A stretch of DNA of 64,000 nt from Methylacidiphilales bacterium (GTDB taxonomy: Bacteria; Verrucomicrobiota; Verrucomicrobiia; Methylacidiphilales; UBA1321), in contig JAJSLK010000015.1 of assembly GCA_021272165.1 (NCBI GenBank), positions 1-64,000 on the forward strand. The letters run 5' to 3'. The notes under the pieces are model-generated. The model was not told the DNA's origin. It did no database searches and saw only the letters and a program-made list of their open reading frames with translations. The translations under genes and the position numbers were made by a program. Below are positions 1 through 7,768 of this stretch, piece by piece (the first letter of the stretch is position 1; every line of letters starts with the position of its first letter).

Positions 1-16
1 CCATAATGGATAGCTC

Positions 17-1204
17 ATGAGTTTCATTCCCCGCATCGCCAAGTCCTACCCGGACGTCACGCTCAGCCATGAGGAGATCCGCCGTTACGGACGGCATCTC
101 ATCATGCCGGAGGTGACGTTGGAGGGGCAGCAGAAGCTGAAGGCGGCGCGGGTGATCGTTATCGGCACGGGCGGGCTCGGTGCGCCGATCCTGGCCTATC
201 TGGCCGCGGCAGGAGTGGGGCACATCGGCGTGGTCGATTTCGACACGGTCGACCTCTCCAATCTGCACCGGCAGATCATCCACAAGTCGGGCAACGTGGG
301 CAAACCGAAGACCCAGTCGGCGGTCGAGATGATGCGGGACATCAACCCGTCGATCGACATCAAGACCTACGAGACGTCGCTGCGGTCGGACAACGCGTTC
401 GAGCTGCTGAAGGATTACGACATCGTGATCGATGGGACCGACAATTTCCCGACCCGCTACCTGGTGAACGACGCCTGCGCGCTGCTCGACAAGCCCAATG
501 TTTATGGCTCGATCTTCCGGTTCGAGGGCCAGGCGACGGTTTTCTGGGCCTCGCGCGGGCCGTGCTATCGCTGCCTCTATCCGGAACCGCCGGAACCGGG
601 GTCGGTGCCGAGCTGCGCCGAGGGTGGCGTGCTGGGCGTGCTGCCGGGCGTGGTGGGGACGATCCAGGCGACCGAAGCGGTAAAACTGATCATCGGCCAG
701 GGCGATCCACTGATCGGCCGGCTGCTCCTGTTCGATGCGCTGAAGATGAAGTTCCGCGAGTTGAAGCTGCGCAAGGACCCGAAGTGCCCGCTGTGCGGCG
801 TGAACCGGACCATTACCGAACTGATCGATTACGACCAGTTCTGCGGCGTGGGCCCGGCGCAAAAGCCTTCGGTGCATGTGGAGGAGATCGACGTGGAGGA
901 CGTAAAGGAGGCGCTCGACGCGGGAAAAATCCCGGCGGAGATCGACCTCCTCGACATCCGGGAGGACTTCGAGGCCAAAATCGCCCAAATTCCCCATTCG
1001 CGGCTGATCTCGCTCGCCGATTTCAGCCGGCGGATGCACGAACTCGATAGCGCGCGGGAAATCTGGCTTTATTGTAAGGATGGAGCACGCAGTGCAAAGG
1101 CGTGGAAATTGCTTTACGATGCCGGATTCAGGAAGATCAAGAATGTCGCAGGTGGAATCGATGCTTGGAGCGAGGATATTGATCCCAATACGCCAAGGTA
1201 TTGA
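17..1204 (+). CDS. moeB: MoeB/ThiF-type sulfur-carrier adenylyltransferase with C-terminal rhodanese domain
   Basis: This 395-residue protein has an E1-like ThiF/MoeB domain (about residues 20-265) followed by a rhodanese domain (about 280-392), the architecture of MOCS3/Uba4-type enzymes. Such enzymes adenylate the C-terminal glycine of a small ubiquitin-like sulfur carrier (MoaD or ThiS type) and pass sulfur to it. Visible motifs are the nucleotide loop GTGGLGAP (50-57), the acidic DFDTVDLSNLHRQ segment (74-86), zinc pairs CYRC (183-186) and CPLC (257-260), a candidate thioester Cys200 in SCAEGG, and the rhodanese loop CKDGARS starting at Cys353. No sulfur-carrier gene is next to it, so the pathway (molybdopterin, thiamine or tRNA thiolation) is not fixed by context. 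Its last 62 nt overlap clpS, which may couple their translation. Confidence 0.93.
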   Translation: MSFIPRIAKSYPDVTLSHEEIRRYGRHLIMPEVTLEGQQKLKAARVIVIGTGGLGAPILAYLAAAGVGHIGVVDFDTVDLSNLHRQIIHKSGNVGKPKTQSAVEMMRDINPSIDIKTYETSLRSDNAFELLKDYDIVIDGTDNFPTRYLVNDACALLDKPNVYGSIFRFEGQATVFWASRGPCYRCLYPEPPEPGSVPSCAEGGVLGVLPGVVGTIQATEAVKLIIGQGDPLIGRLLLFDALKMKFRELKLRKDPKCPLCGVNRTITELIDYDQFCGVGPAQKPSVHVEEIDVEDVKEALDAGKIPAEIDLLDIREDFEAKIAQIPHSRLISLADFSRRMHELDSAREIWLYCKDGARSAKAWKLLYDAGFRKIKNVAGGIDAWSEDIDPNTPRY

Positions 1205-1556
1205 GGCGGCCACGGGACATGATTGCCCGGCCGTCGATGCTCCCCTTTCTGCCGCGTCGCCCGCACCCGGGACCGAGACGAGCCCGGACATTGCGGTCGA
1301 AGAAAAGCTGAAAGAGGCGTTCGAGCGCGGCTGGTCGGTGATCGTGTGGAACGATCCGGTCAATCTGATGGATTACGTGGTGTATGTTTTCAAGTCGGTG
1401 CTGAAGATGAACGAGCAGGATGCGTCGAAGCATATGTGGGAGGTGCACCAGAAAGGCAAGAGCGTGGTGGCGCGGGAGACGCGGGAGAAATCGGAACTGC
1501 TGGTACACCGGCTGCGGGGTTTCGGCCTGAATACGACCATGGAGCAGACGCCATGA
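1143..1556 (+). CDS. clpS: ATP-dependent Clp protease adaptor ClpS
   Basis: ClpS binds the N-domain of ClpA/ClpC and delivers N-end-rule substrates to ClpP. The core, roughly residues 55-137 of 137, contains VIVWNDPVNLMDYVVYVF, which resembles actinobacterial-type ClpS more than the E. coli form, and then the conserved VHQKGKSVVA segment. I chose the ATG at 1143 (MSQVESML), which overlaps moeB by 62 nt; an ATG at 1161 is a reasonable alternative. Either start leaves an N-terminal extension of about 45-50 residues that looks poorly conserved and is partly encoded inside the moeB 3' end. The stop overlaps the next start as ATGA, so DUF2017 is translationally coupled to it. Confidence 0.9.
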   Translation: MSQVESMLGARILIPIRQGIEAATGHDCPAVDAPLSAASPAPGTETSPDIAVEEKLKEAFERGWSVIVWNDPVNLMDYVVYVFKSVLKMNEQDASKHMWEVHQKGKSVVARETREKSELLVHRLRGFGLNTTMEQTP

Positions 1557-2074
1557 CCTGCGAGCTCATCAATGCCGGCCGCTGGCGGCTTTCCTTCGCG
1601 GAGCCTGAGGCCATATTTATTATCAACACGCTGGCGCAACTGGGGCGGCATTATCAAACCGACATGGCAAAGCTCCCGCCGGCATTGCAGGCCTATTGGC
1701 GGGGGACGATCACGCGCGGTGAAACCACCGACAAGAACGAGATGAAGGAATCGCAGGAGATGCTTGCCGAGGCCCGGGCCGAATTGCGTTCCGAACGGCT
1801 GGAACTGGTGGAGAGCTGGATTCGTGAGTTTGAACTGGCGGAGAACCGAGAGCCGTGGCAGGTGGAGATTTCGACGGCGGAACGGGACGAGTTTGTCGCG
1901 ATGTTGAATGACCGCCGGCTGCTTCTGGCGCTGGAAATCGGCATAACCGAAGGTGACATGGAGCTCGATCCAATTCAGATTTCCGAGGAAGCTCGGCGCA
2001 ACGCGATCCTGGAAATCGACGTGCTGGGGCACTTCATTTTGGTTACGCTGGGACCGCAAATTTACCGACCATGA
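1553..2074 (+). CDS. DUF2017-family protein
   Basis: This 173-residue soluble protein has no signal peptide or membrane segment. The sequence, beginning MTCELINAGRWRLSFAEPE, looks like the DUF2017 family, which is known to sit directly after clpS in actinobacteria and some other phyla. The start is fixed by the ATGA overlap with clpS; the same frame is open upstream but that stretch is a shadow of clpS. Helical, charged segments dominate (for example KNEMKESQEMLAEARAEL) and no catalytic motif is evident. The constant pairing with ClpS suggests a role in Clp-dependent proteolysis, but that is inference; the biochemical function is unknown. Its stop overlaps the next start by ATGA. Confidence 0.8.
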   Translation: MTCELINAGRWRLSFAEPEAIFIINTLAQLGRHYQTDMAKLPPALQAYWRGTITRGETTDKNEMKESQEMLAEARAELRSERLELVESWIREFELAENREPWQVEISTAERDEFVAMLNDRRLLLALEIGITEGDMELDPIQISEEARRNAILEIDVLGHFILVTLGPQIYRP

Positions 2075-2703
2075 TTACTTTTGATCCAAGTGCCTACGAG
2101 GGCTTCATTTTTGACTGCGATGGAACTCTGGCCGATTCGATGCCGCTCCACTACAAGGCGTGGAGCGAGACGCTGGCGCTGAAGCTGGGACGTCCGTCTG
2201 ACTTCAGCGAGTCGATGTTTTACCATTTCGGCGGAATGCCGGCGCGGCAGATCGTGGAGCGGCTGAACAAGGACTTCGGCTACGGCCTGCCCGCGGAACA
2301 GACGGCGCATGACAAGGAAGCACGGTTCATGGAACTGCTGCCGGGAATCGGCCCGGTGGTCGAAGTGGTGGAAGCCCTGGATCGCCTCCCGGCAAACGCG
2401 AAGGCCGCGGTGGCCTCGGGCGGGCTGACGTCGATTGTAAGCGACACGCTAAAACACCTGGGAATCAAGTCGGGCCCGAATGAGAAGATCAAATTCATCG
2501 TCGGCAGCGACCAGGTTTCCCACGGCAAACCCAACCCGGAACTTTTTCTGCGCGCGGCGCAGTTGCTCGGCGTCGATCCGAAGAAATGCCTCGTCTTCGA
2601 GGACGCGGAACCGGGATTCCTGGCGGCCAGGGCGGCGGGGATGGATTATATCGATGTGCGTCCGTTCCGCGTCGAGGGGCTGCATGCGGCGGCGAGGTAC
2701 TGA
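2071..2703 (+). CDS. HAD-superfamily hydrolase, beta-phosphoglucomutase/phosphatase-like
   Basis: This 210-residue HAD subfamily IA protein has motif I as FDCDGTLADS with Asp15 (nucleophile) and Asp17, a helical cap beginning MPLHYKAW, motif II around SGG, motif III lysine in HGKPNPELF, and the acidic motif IV in VFEDAEPGF. The cap and the GKP...FLRAA pattern resemble beta-phosphoglucomutase and small sugar-phosphate phosphatases, but substrate cannot be read from sequence. It is the last gene of the moeB-clpS-DUF2017 chain, starting inside the preceding stop. Its link to those genes may be only transcriptional. A long hairpin lies about 100 nt downstream. Confidence 0.85.
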   Translation: MITFDPSAYEGFIFDCDGTLADSMPLHYKAWSETLALKLGRPSDFSESMFYHFGGMPARQIVERLNKDFGYGLPAEQTAHDKEARFMELLPGIGPVVEVVEALDRLPANAKAAVASGGLTSIVSDTLKHLGIKSGPNEKIKFIVGSDQVSHGKPNPELFLRAAQLLGVDPKKCLVFEDAEPGFLAARAAGMDYIDVRPFRVEGLHAAARY

Positions 2704-2799
2704 GCTATTCCCGAACATTACCGGGTCATTAACCCGATGTAACTTGGCCTCCGCCCTGCGGCAGAGTAGACCTCCCTCTATTGAGGTTAACGAGGTCAG

Positions 2800-2860
2800 G
2801 TGAAGCGGGCCGTCGTCGATAGGCTAGGGTTGGCCTTGGGTCGGCGGCGGTCTGCTTCAC
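2800..2860 (+). other. 61-nt long hairpin between convergent genes, possible terminator or structured RNA
   Basis: Arms 2800-2819 and 2841-2860 form 20 consecutive base pairs when read as plus-strand RNA, including four G-U wobbles. Inside them 2821-2826 pairs with 2831-2836 around a GGGU loop. On the minus strand the four wobbles become A-C mismatches, so the structure is directional. It lies downstream of the HAD gene and ends at the glgP stop codon. No U-tract follows, so a classical intrinsic terminator is not shown. Confidence 0.5.
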
Positions 2861-5325
2861 TAAATCGGAACGGCGGGCAGTTTCCAGATCTCGCGGGCGT
2901 ACTCATGGATGGTGCGGTCGCTGGAGAATTTATCGACCCGGGCGGTGTTGAGAATCGCCATTTTCGCCCAGCGCACCTTGTCATGGTAGGCCTCGTCGAC
3001 TTTGGCCTGGATATCGCAGTAGGACCGGAAATCGGCCAGGCAGAAGTAGGGATCGCCGCCCTCGAGCAGGCTGCGCTTGAGCGGGCTAAGCACGTTGGGC
3101 TCGTCGGCCGTGAAGTAGTTGGAACCGACCCAGTCGATGACGGCCCGGAGTTCCTCGTCGGCATTATAGTAATCGCGGGGGTGGTAGCCCTTGTGCCAGA
3201 GATCCTCGACCTGGTCGACGGTGAGGCCGAAGATGAAGATGTTTTCAGGACCAACTTCCTCGAGGATTTCGACATTGGCGCCGTCGAGCGTGCCAACGGT
3301 GACCGCGCCATTGAGGGCGAGCTTCATGTTGCCGGTGCCGGAGGCCTCCTTCCCCGCGGTGGAAATCTGCTCGGAAACGTCGGCGGCGGGGATAATGCGC
3401 GAGGCGAGCGAAACTCGGTAGTTGGGAAGGAAAACAACCTTGAGCTTGTCGCCCACGCGCGAGTCGCTGTTGATCTTGGCGCCGACCGCGTTGATCGCCT
3501 TGATGATGCATTTGGCGAGGTCGTAGCCCGGCGCGGCCTTGGCGGCGAAAACGAAGACGCGGGGCTGGACCTCGAGCTTGGGGTGCTGAAGGATGCGGCG
3601 ATAGAGGGCGAGGATGTGAAGCAGGTTAAGATGCTGCCGCTTGTATTCGTGGAGGCGCTTGACCTGGACGTCGAAAAGGGCCGAGGGATCGACCGTCACG
3701 CCGCATTCGCGCTGGATGATTTTGGCGAGATCGACCTTATTGGCGTGCTTGACGGCCATGAAATCGGTCTGGAAGGCGGGATCGTCCGCCCATTGCTCGA
3801 GTTTGCGGAGCTCGGAAAGATTCTTGATCCAGCCGTCACCAATCTTGGAAGTGATCAGCGCGGAGAGGCGGGGATTGGAGGCCTGGAGCCAGCGGCGCGG
3901 CGTGATGCCGTTGGTCTTGTTGTTGAACTTGCCGGGATAGAAACTGTTGAAATCGGCGAAGAGATGCTTTTTGAGCAGCTCGGTATGGAGGGCCGCAACG
4001 CCGTTGACCGAATGGCTGCCGACGACAGCAAGATTGGCCATGCGGATCATCTGGACGCCGCCTTCCTCGATCAGCGACATGGCGCGCTTTTTCAGGGTAT
4101 CGCCGGGGAAAGTGACTTCAACCTGCTCGAGCAGCCGCTTGTTGATCTCGAAAATAAGCTGGAGATGGCGCGGGAGGACCTTCTGGAAAAGCGGAACGCT
4201 CCATTTTTCGAGCGCCTCGGGCAAGAGCGTATGATTGGTATAGGCAAAGGTCTTGGTGACGATGTCCCAGGCCTGCTCCCAAGGCATCTCCTCTTCGTCA
4301 TGCAGGATGCGGAGAAGTTCAACAACGGCGACCGAGGGATGGGTGTCGTTGAGCTGGATGGCGACTTTGTTGTGAAATTCGTCCCAGGAAGGATTACCCC
4401 GGTGGAAGCGGCGGATGATGTCGCGCAGGGAACAGGAAACAAAGAAGTACTGCTGGATGAGACGGAGTTCCTTGCCCGCCTCGGTTTTGTCGTTCGGGTA
4501 AAGAACTTTCGAAACGGTTTCGCTCTGGGTCTTGGCGGCCAGCGCCTCGCTATAGCCGCCGCGGTTGAACGCCTCGAGATTGATTTTCTCCGAAGGGCGC
4601 GATTCCCAGAGCCGGAGGAAATTCACCGTGTTGGTGCCGTAGCCGGGGATGGGAATGTCGTAGGGAACGCCGATGATCTTGGTCGTGTTTTTCCAGCGTG
4701 GGACATAGCTGCCCTTGTCGTCGAAAACATTTTCGACATGGCCATAGAGCTCCACCGTCTGGGTGTATTCGGGACGAACGATCTCCCACGGCGTGCCGAA
4801 ACGCATCCAGTCGTCAGGCAGTTCGATCTGGTGACCGTGGCTGAATTCCTGCCGGAAGAGACCGAACTCGTAGTGAATGCCGTAGCCGACGGCGGGGTAA
4901 TCGAGCGTAGCCAGCGAATCAAGGAAACAGGCGGCCAGACGGCCGAGGCCGCCGTTGCCGAGGCCCATGTCGTATTCCTCCCCGCGAAGCTCGTCCATGT
5001 CGAGGCCGAGCTCCTTGAGCGCGGTGGCGGTCTGGTCATGGATGCCGGCGTTGTAAAGGCTGTTGGAAAAAAGGCGGCCCATGAGGAATTCGAGCGAGAG
5101 GTAATAGACCCGCCGGACATCCTGCTGATTATGAACCGCCTGGGTGGCGATCATCCGCTCGATGATCCGCTCCTGCGCGGCCTTGGCCGTGGCGAGCCAC
5201 CAGTCCCGTTTGGTGGCGGAATGGACATCGTGGGCCAGGCTGAACTTGAGCTGGTGAAGGATCGATTCCTTCATCGATTGGGCCGTCCTTTCAAAAAAGC
5301 TATGAAATTTGGGATTCGTGGTCAT
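2860..5325 (-). CDS. glgP: Glycogen/maltodextrin phosphorylase
   Basis: This enzyme releases glucose-1-phosphate from alpha-1,4-glucans by phosphorolysis, using pyridoxal phosphate. The 821 residues match the usual bacterial length (about 800-840). Family signatures are present throughout: [14 protein letters not shown] near the N-terminus, [32 protein letters not shown], and the PLP site EASGTGNMK with Lys668, followed by [12 protein letters not shown]. The start [11 protein letters not shown] leaves the short N-terminus typical of bacterial, non-allosterically phosphorylated forms. It stands alone, without glycogen synthase or branching enzyme nearby, and converges on the HAD gene. No clear Shine-Dalgarno sequence precedes the ATG. 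It would supply glucose-1-phosphate from stored glycogen. Confidence 0.96.
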   Translation of the reverse strand: MTTNPKFHSFFERTAQSMKESILHQLKFSLAHDVHSATKRDWWLATAKAAQERIIERMIATQAVHNQQDVRRVYYLSLEFLMGRLFSNSLYNAGIHDQTATALKELGLDMDELRGEEYDMGLGNGGLGRLAACFLDSLATLDYPAVGYGIHYEFGLFRQEFSHGHQIELPDDWMRFGTPWEIVRPEYTQTVELYGHVENVFDDKGSYVPRWKNTTKIIGVPYDIPIPGYGTNTVNFLRLWESRPSEKINLEAFNRGGYSEALAAKTQSETVSKVLYPNDKTEAGKELRLIQQYFFVSCSLRDIIRRFHRGNPSWDEFHNKVAIQLNDTHPSVAVVELLRILHDEEEMPWEQAWDIVTKTFAYTNHTLLPEALEKWSVPLFQKVLPRHLQLIFEINKRLLEQVEVTFPGDTLKKRAMSLIEEGGVQMIRMANLAVVGSHSVNGVAALHTELLKKHLFADFNSFYPGKFNNKTNGITPRRWLQASNPRLSALITSKIGDGWIKNLSELRKLEQWADDPAFQTDFMAVKHANKVDLAKIIQRECGVTVDPSALFDVQVKRLHEYKRQHLNLLHILALYRRILQHPKLEVQPRVFVFAAKAAPGYDLAKCIIKAINAVGAKINSDSRVGDKLKVVFLPNYRVSLASRIIPAADVSEQISTAGKEASGTGNMKLALNGAVTVGTLDGANVEILEEVGPENIFIFGLTVDQVEDLWHKGYHPRDYYNADEELRAVIDWVGSNYFTADEPNVLSPLKRSLLEGGDPYFCLADFRSYCDIQAKVDEAYHDKVRWAKMAILNTARVDKFSSDRTIHEYAREIWKLPAVPI

Positions 5326-5525
5326 GGCGCAGGTGAAGTGGAAGTTTTTTTAAAGAGCGACAGAAGGAGAAGGAAAGAATCGGTCAGGGGGTAAGGAGGA
5401 GTCGAGATAAAGTTGCCGCATCCATGGAAACGGCACAGAGCAGCAGGAAGTCTGCCAGTAAGGACTTTGAGGCTTGGGAGTTTTTGGCCAAAACCCTGTG
5501 GAATACATTCTGCCGCGGGCGTGAT

Positions 5526-6062
5526 TCAAAACTCGAAACGGCCTTCCACATAGTGAATGGCACCTTCGCGTGAAAGTACGCTGGAAAAGAGGACGAATCC
5601 GCTTACCCGCCAGAGATCGAATTCGGCCTGGTCGTATTTCTGCAAAAAAGGCCGCAGGGCGTGACGCGGAACGTCCTTGATCCGGCCCAATGTGACATGC
5701 GGGTGAAACGGCTTCAGATCCGGCTCAAAACCGGCCTGGAAGACGGCGTCCTGAATCCGTTTGTGCAACGCAAACAGGTGCGGATGCCCGTTGCCAACTC
5801 CGGCGCAGAGAATTGTCGGGCCCTTCCCGCCAAACATTCCCACCCCGGATAGAGGCAGAAAAAAGGGCGCGACGCGGATACCGGCCAGCACCGTCCGCAG
5901 GATTTCCTCCCGTTCCGGTTCAACTGCGCCGAGAAAGCTTATCGTCAAATGCATCTGCGCCGCCGGCGTCCAACGCACGCCCGGGATATGCGGATCAAGT
6001 CCCGTCAACAGGGTCCGGCTGCCTTCCGGCAGTTCGAGTCCGATGAATATACGCTTGGCCAT
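5526..6062 (-). CDS. thpR: RNA 2',3'-cyclic phosphodiesterase (2'-5' RNA ligase family)
   Basis: This 178-residue protein belongs to the 2H phosphoesterase superfamily. The two catalytic motifs are H38-L-T40-I and H122-V-T124-L, each in the expected strand context (MHLTISFLG and HPHVTLGRI). ThpR/LigT proteins hydrolyse 2',3'-cyclic phosphates on RNA ends and can join tRNA halves by a 2'-5' bond; the physiological substrate is usually unknown. The start MAKRIFIGLELP fits the family N-terminus well. A 24-bp inverted repeat begins only 5 nt upstream of the start codon and no Shine-Dalgarno sequence is visible, so initiation may be affected by that structure. The neighbours are unrelated in function. 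Confidence 0.9.
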   Translation of the reverse strand: MAKRIFIGLELPEGSRTLLTGLDPHIPGVRWTPAAQMHLTISFLGAVEPEREEILRTVLAGIRVAPFFLPLSGVGMFGGKGPTILCAGVGNGHPHLFALHKRIQDAVFQAGFEPDLKPFHPHVTLGRIKDVPRHALRPFLQKYDQAEFDLWRVSGFVLFSSVLSREGAIHYVEGRFEF

Positions 6063-6067
6063 GAATC

Positions 6068-6122
6068 TAGAGGCTATCCGAAAAGTAGGCGTGGGCCGCG
6101 CCTACTTTTCGGATAGCCTCTA
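6068..6122. repeat. Perfect 24-bp inverted repeat with 7-nt spacer
   Basis: The left arm 6068-6091 begins TAGAGGCTATCCG and the right arm 6099-6122 is its exact reverse complement; the spacer is TGGGCCG. The element lies between divergent thpR and ferredoxin genes and almost touches the thpR start codon. It could be a REP/MITE-like palindrome or a cruciform/RNA hairpin controlling either gene. No transposase or second copy is seen in the window. Confidence 0.85.
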
Positions 6123-6168
6123 TGCTTTTCCAAAAATGAGGGTTATGTTGGAAACAACGGAGACGATT

Positions 6169-6405
6169 ATGGCCGATCTTACCAACAAACAGTCTGAAAA
6201 TGTTCCCGGTCGCTATTACGTGGACAGCCAGTGTATCGACTGCGACCTGTGCCGCGAGACAGCTCCCCTGAATTTTACCCGCCAGGATGACGGTGGTTAT
6301 TCTTACGTGTTCAAACAGCCCACTTCCTCCGATGAGGAGACCCAATGCCAGGAAGCGATGGCGGCCTGCCCGGTCGAAGCCATCGGGGATGACGGAAATA
6401 TCTAA
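6169..6405 (+). CDS. Single-cluster 4Fe-4S ferredoxin
   Basis: This 78-residue soluble electron carrier has cluster ligands Cys22, Cys25 and Cys28 (CIDCDLC) and Cys67 followed by Pro, the Cx2Cx2C...CP pattern of single-cluster [4Fe-4S] ferredoxins. Cys60 is extra and could form a disulfide or be unused. The segments TAPLNFTR and CPVEAIGDDG are typical of this fold. The start at 6169 was chosen because GGAG lies about 8 nt upstream and because the frame upstream enters the inverted repeat. It could serve the ferredoxin-dependent enzymes seen at the other end of the window, but no redox partner is adjacent. Confidence 0.9.
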   Translation: MADLTNKQSENVPGRYYVDSQCIDCDLCRETAPLNFTRQDDGGYSYVFKQPTSSDEETQCQEAMAACPVEAIGDDGNI

Positions 6406-6447
6406 CGACGATCAGTTGCTTCACGGATGGCTATACGGGAACACCGG

Positions 6448-6478
6448 ATGGGGTTCCAGCGGAAGATTTCCGCCCCAT
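6448..6478. terminator. Stem-loop between convergent genes, possible terminator
   Basis: GCGGAA (6459-6464) pairs with TTCCGC (6468-6473) around GAT, extended by ATGGG (6448-6452) with CCCAT (6474-6478). It lies between the ferredoxin stop and the stop of the minus-strand YXWGXW gene. There is no U-tract on either strand, so the assignment rests only on stem and position. Confidence 0.35.
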
Positions 6479-6516
6479 TCCCCGCATCCGGCGTTCAAAT
6501 CACCCGGCGTTTCTAT

Positions 6517-7569
6517 TTAGCGGTGATGCGATCCCCCGCCGCCACCGCCATGGGAAACGGAGGCATGGGCTTGGGCGTGTGAAGCCTGCGCATGAAAAGC
6601 CGAGGTATGGAATGAAGGCGCGTGGCTTGTCATGGCAGGAGCATGGTACGAGTTGAAATGAGGCGCCGAGGCCATGGTATGGCTTGTCGCGTGGAAGGTT
6701 CCACCATCGGATGTGAAATGATGATTTACATGCGTGACGCGGGTATTTCCTTCCACATTGGTTCTGGCTACGTGCCCATTGGTATTAGCGGACGCGGTAT
6801 GCGTCGCGGGCCGGAATTCCGACGAGAAGTGGTTCGCCGAAGTTGCCTGCGTTCCCGCCGAGGCATGAAGAGCACCTGCCCTTGCGGTCGTCGTCACTGC
6901 GGGTTGACCGTGGTTGCCTGAGAACCGAGAGCCCGGATCACTCGATGCCGTACGGGCATGTCGGACCTGAGCGGACGTCGCGGCGAAGTGATGCTCATTG
7001 TCAGCTCTTAATTCGGCCGTCGTCGGATTGGCCGTCACACCGCCCCTGCCGCCGTTGAAGCTGACACGGTCGCGGTTATCCGTCACCGACCGTGAATAGA
7101 CGTTGCGGATGTGGGTGTTTGCCACGTTGGTCACGCTGCGGTTGTAAAAGAAGTGGCCACGATGCCAGTAACCGCCCCCATAACCGTGACCATTGTAACC
7201 ATAACCATAATCTATGCCGCCGTAGAACCCGACGTGCCGGCCCCAATAGCCTGGGTGGAAGCAATAGCCTCCGTCGCTCCAACCCCACCATGCAGGTGTC
7301 CAGAGCAAGCCGACTTCCGGCGCAAGAACCCATGTTCCCGGCACCCAATAGAAGTCATTGAAGTTGGGATCCCAGGCCCAGTATCCCGGCGTCCAGATAT
7401 AACTGTCTGCTGGACAAGCCGGCTGGGCGTAGACAGGAAGCGGCGGAGGCGCCACCCCGATATTGACCGCTACCGCGATGGCCTTCGCAGGCATCGAGGA
7501 GCAGACAAAAAATAATGCCATCGCGGCGCTCAGGCCGAACGAGAGGCATTTTTGAAAGATAATTTTCAT
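6517..7569 (-). CDS. Secreted YXWGXW-repeat protein with histidine-rich C-terminus
   Basis: The 350-residue product starts with a signal peptide (hydrophobic core about residues 10-25, likely cleavage near AKA). The next 100 residues carry repeated aromatic motifs such as YIWTPGYWAWD, FYWVPGTWV and LLWTPAWWGW, which match the YXWGXW/WXXGXW repeat family. A glycine- and tyrosine-rich stretch follows, then a low-complexity tail: 14 histidines fall in the last 67 residues, ending in a glycine run and HHR. The family is envelope-associated and of unknown function; the tail could bind metal ions, which is inference. It is transcribed divergently from the DUF3592 gene across an AT-rich 199-nt spacer, and no partner gene is evident. 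Confidence 0.8.
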   Translation of the reverse strand: MKIIFQKCLSFGLSAAMALFFVCSSMPAKAIAVAVNIGVAPPPLPVYAQPACPADSYIWTPGYWAWDPNFNDFYWVPGTWVLAPEVGLLWTPAWWGWSDGGYCFHPGYWGRHVGFYGGIDYGYGYNGHGYGGGYWHRGHFFYNRSVTNVANTHIRNVYSRSVTDNRDRVSFNGGRGGVTANPTTAELRADNEHHFAATSAQVRHARTASSDPGSRFSGNHGQPAVTTTARAGALHASAGTQATSANHFSSEFRPATHTASANTNGHVARTNVEGNTRVTHVNHHFTSDGGTFHATSHTMASAPHFNSYHAPAMTSHAPSFHTSAFHAQASHAQAHASVSHGGGGGGSHHR

Positions 7570-7768
7570 AATACTTAGTTATTTTGAATATTTATTGAGA
7601 ATGTTATCGAATAGAACATACTCTTACCCTTTAAGACGGTTTGTTTCTCACTCTGTTTCAAAAAATAAAGGTTGGGGTCGGCGTCTTCATGCGATCCAGC
7701 TTCCTCCACGTTTTGCTTAATTCCCGATAGCTCCTTGCCAACCCCCTGTAATTTGCCAACGTCGCGGC

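Noticed and set aside
2800..5394. Very long plus-strand open frame (about 860 codons) opposite glycogen phosphorylase
   Set aside because: It is the antisense image of glgP, with composition typical of such shadows and no recognisable domain.
6068..6122. Insertion sequence
   Set aside because: Only a palindrome is present; no transposase or target-site duplication is recognised.
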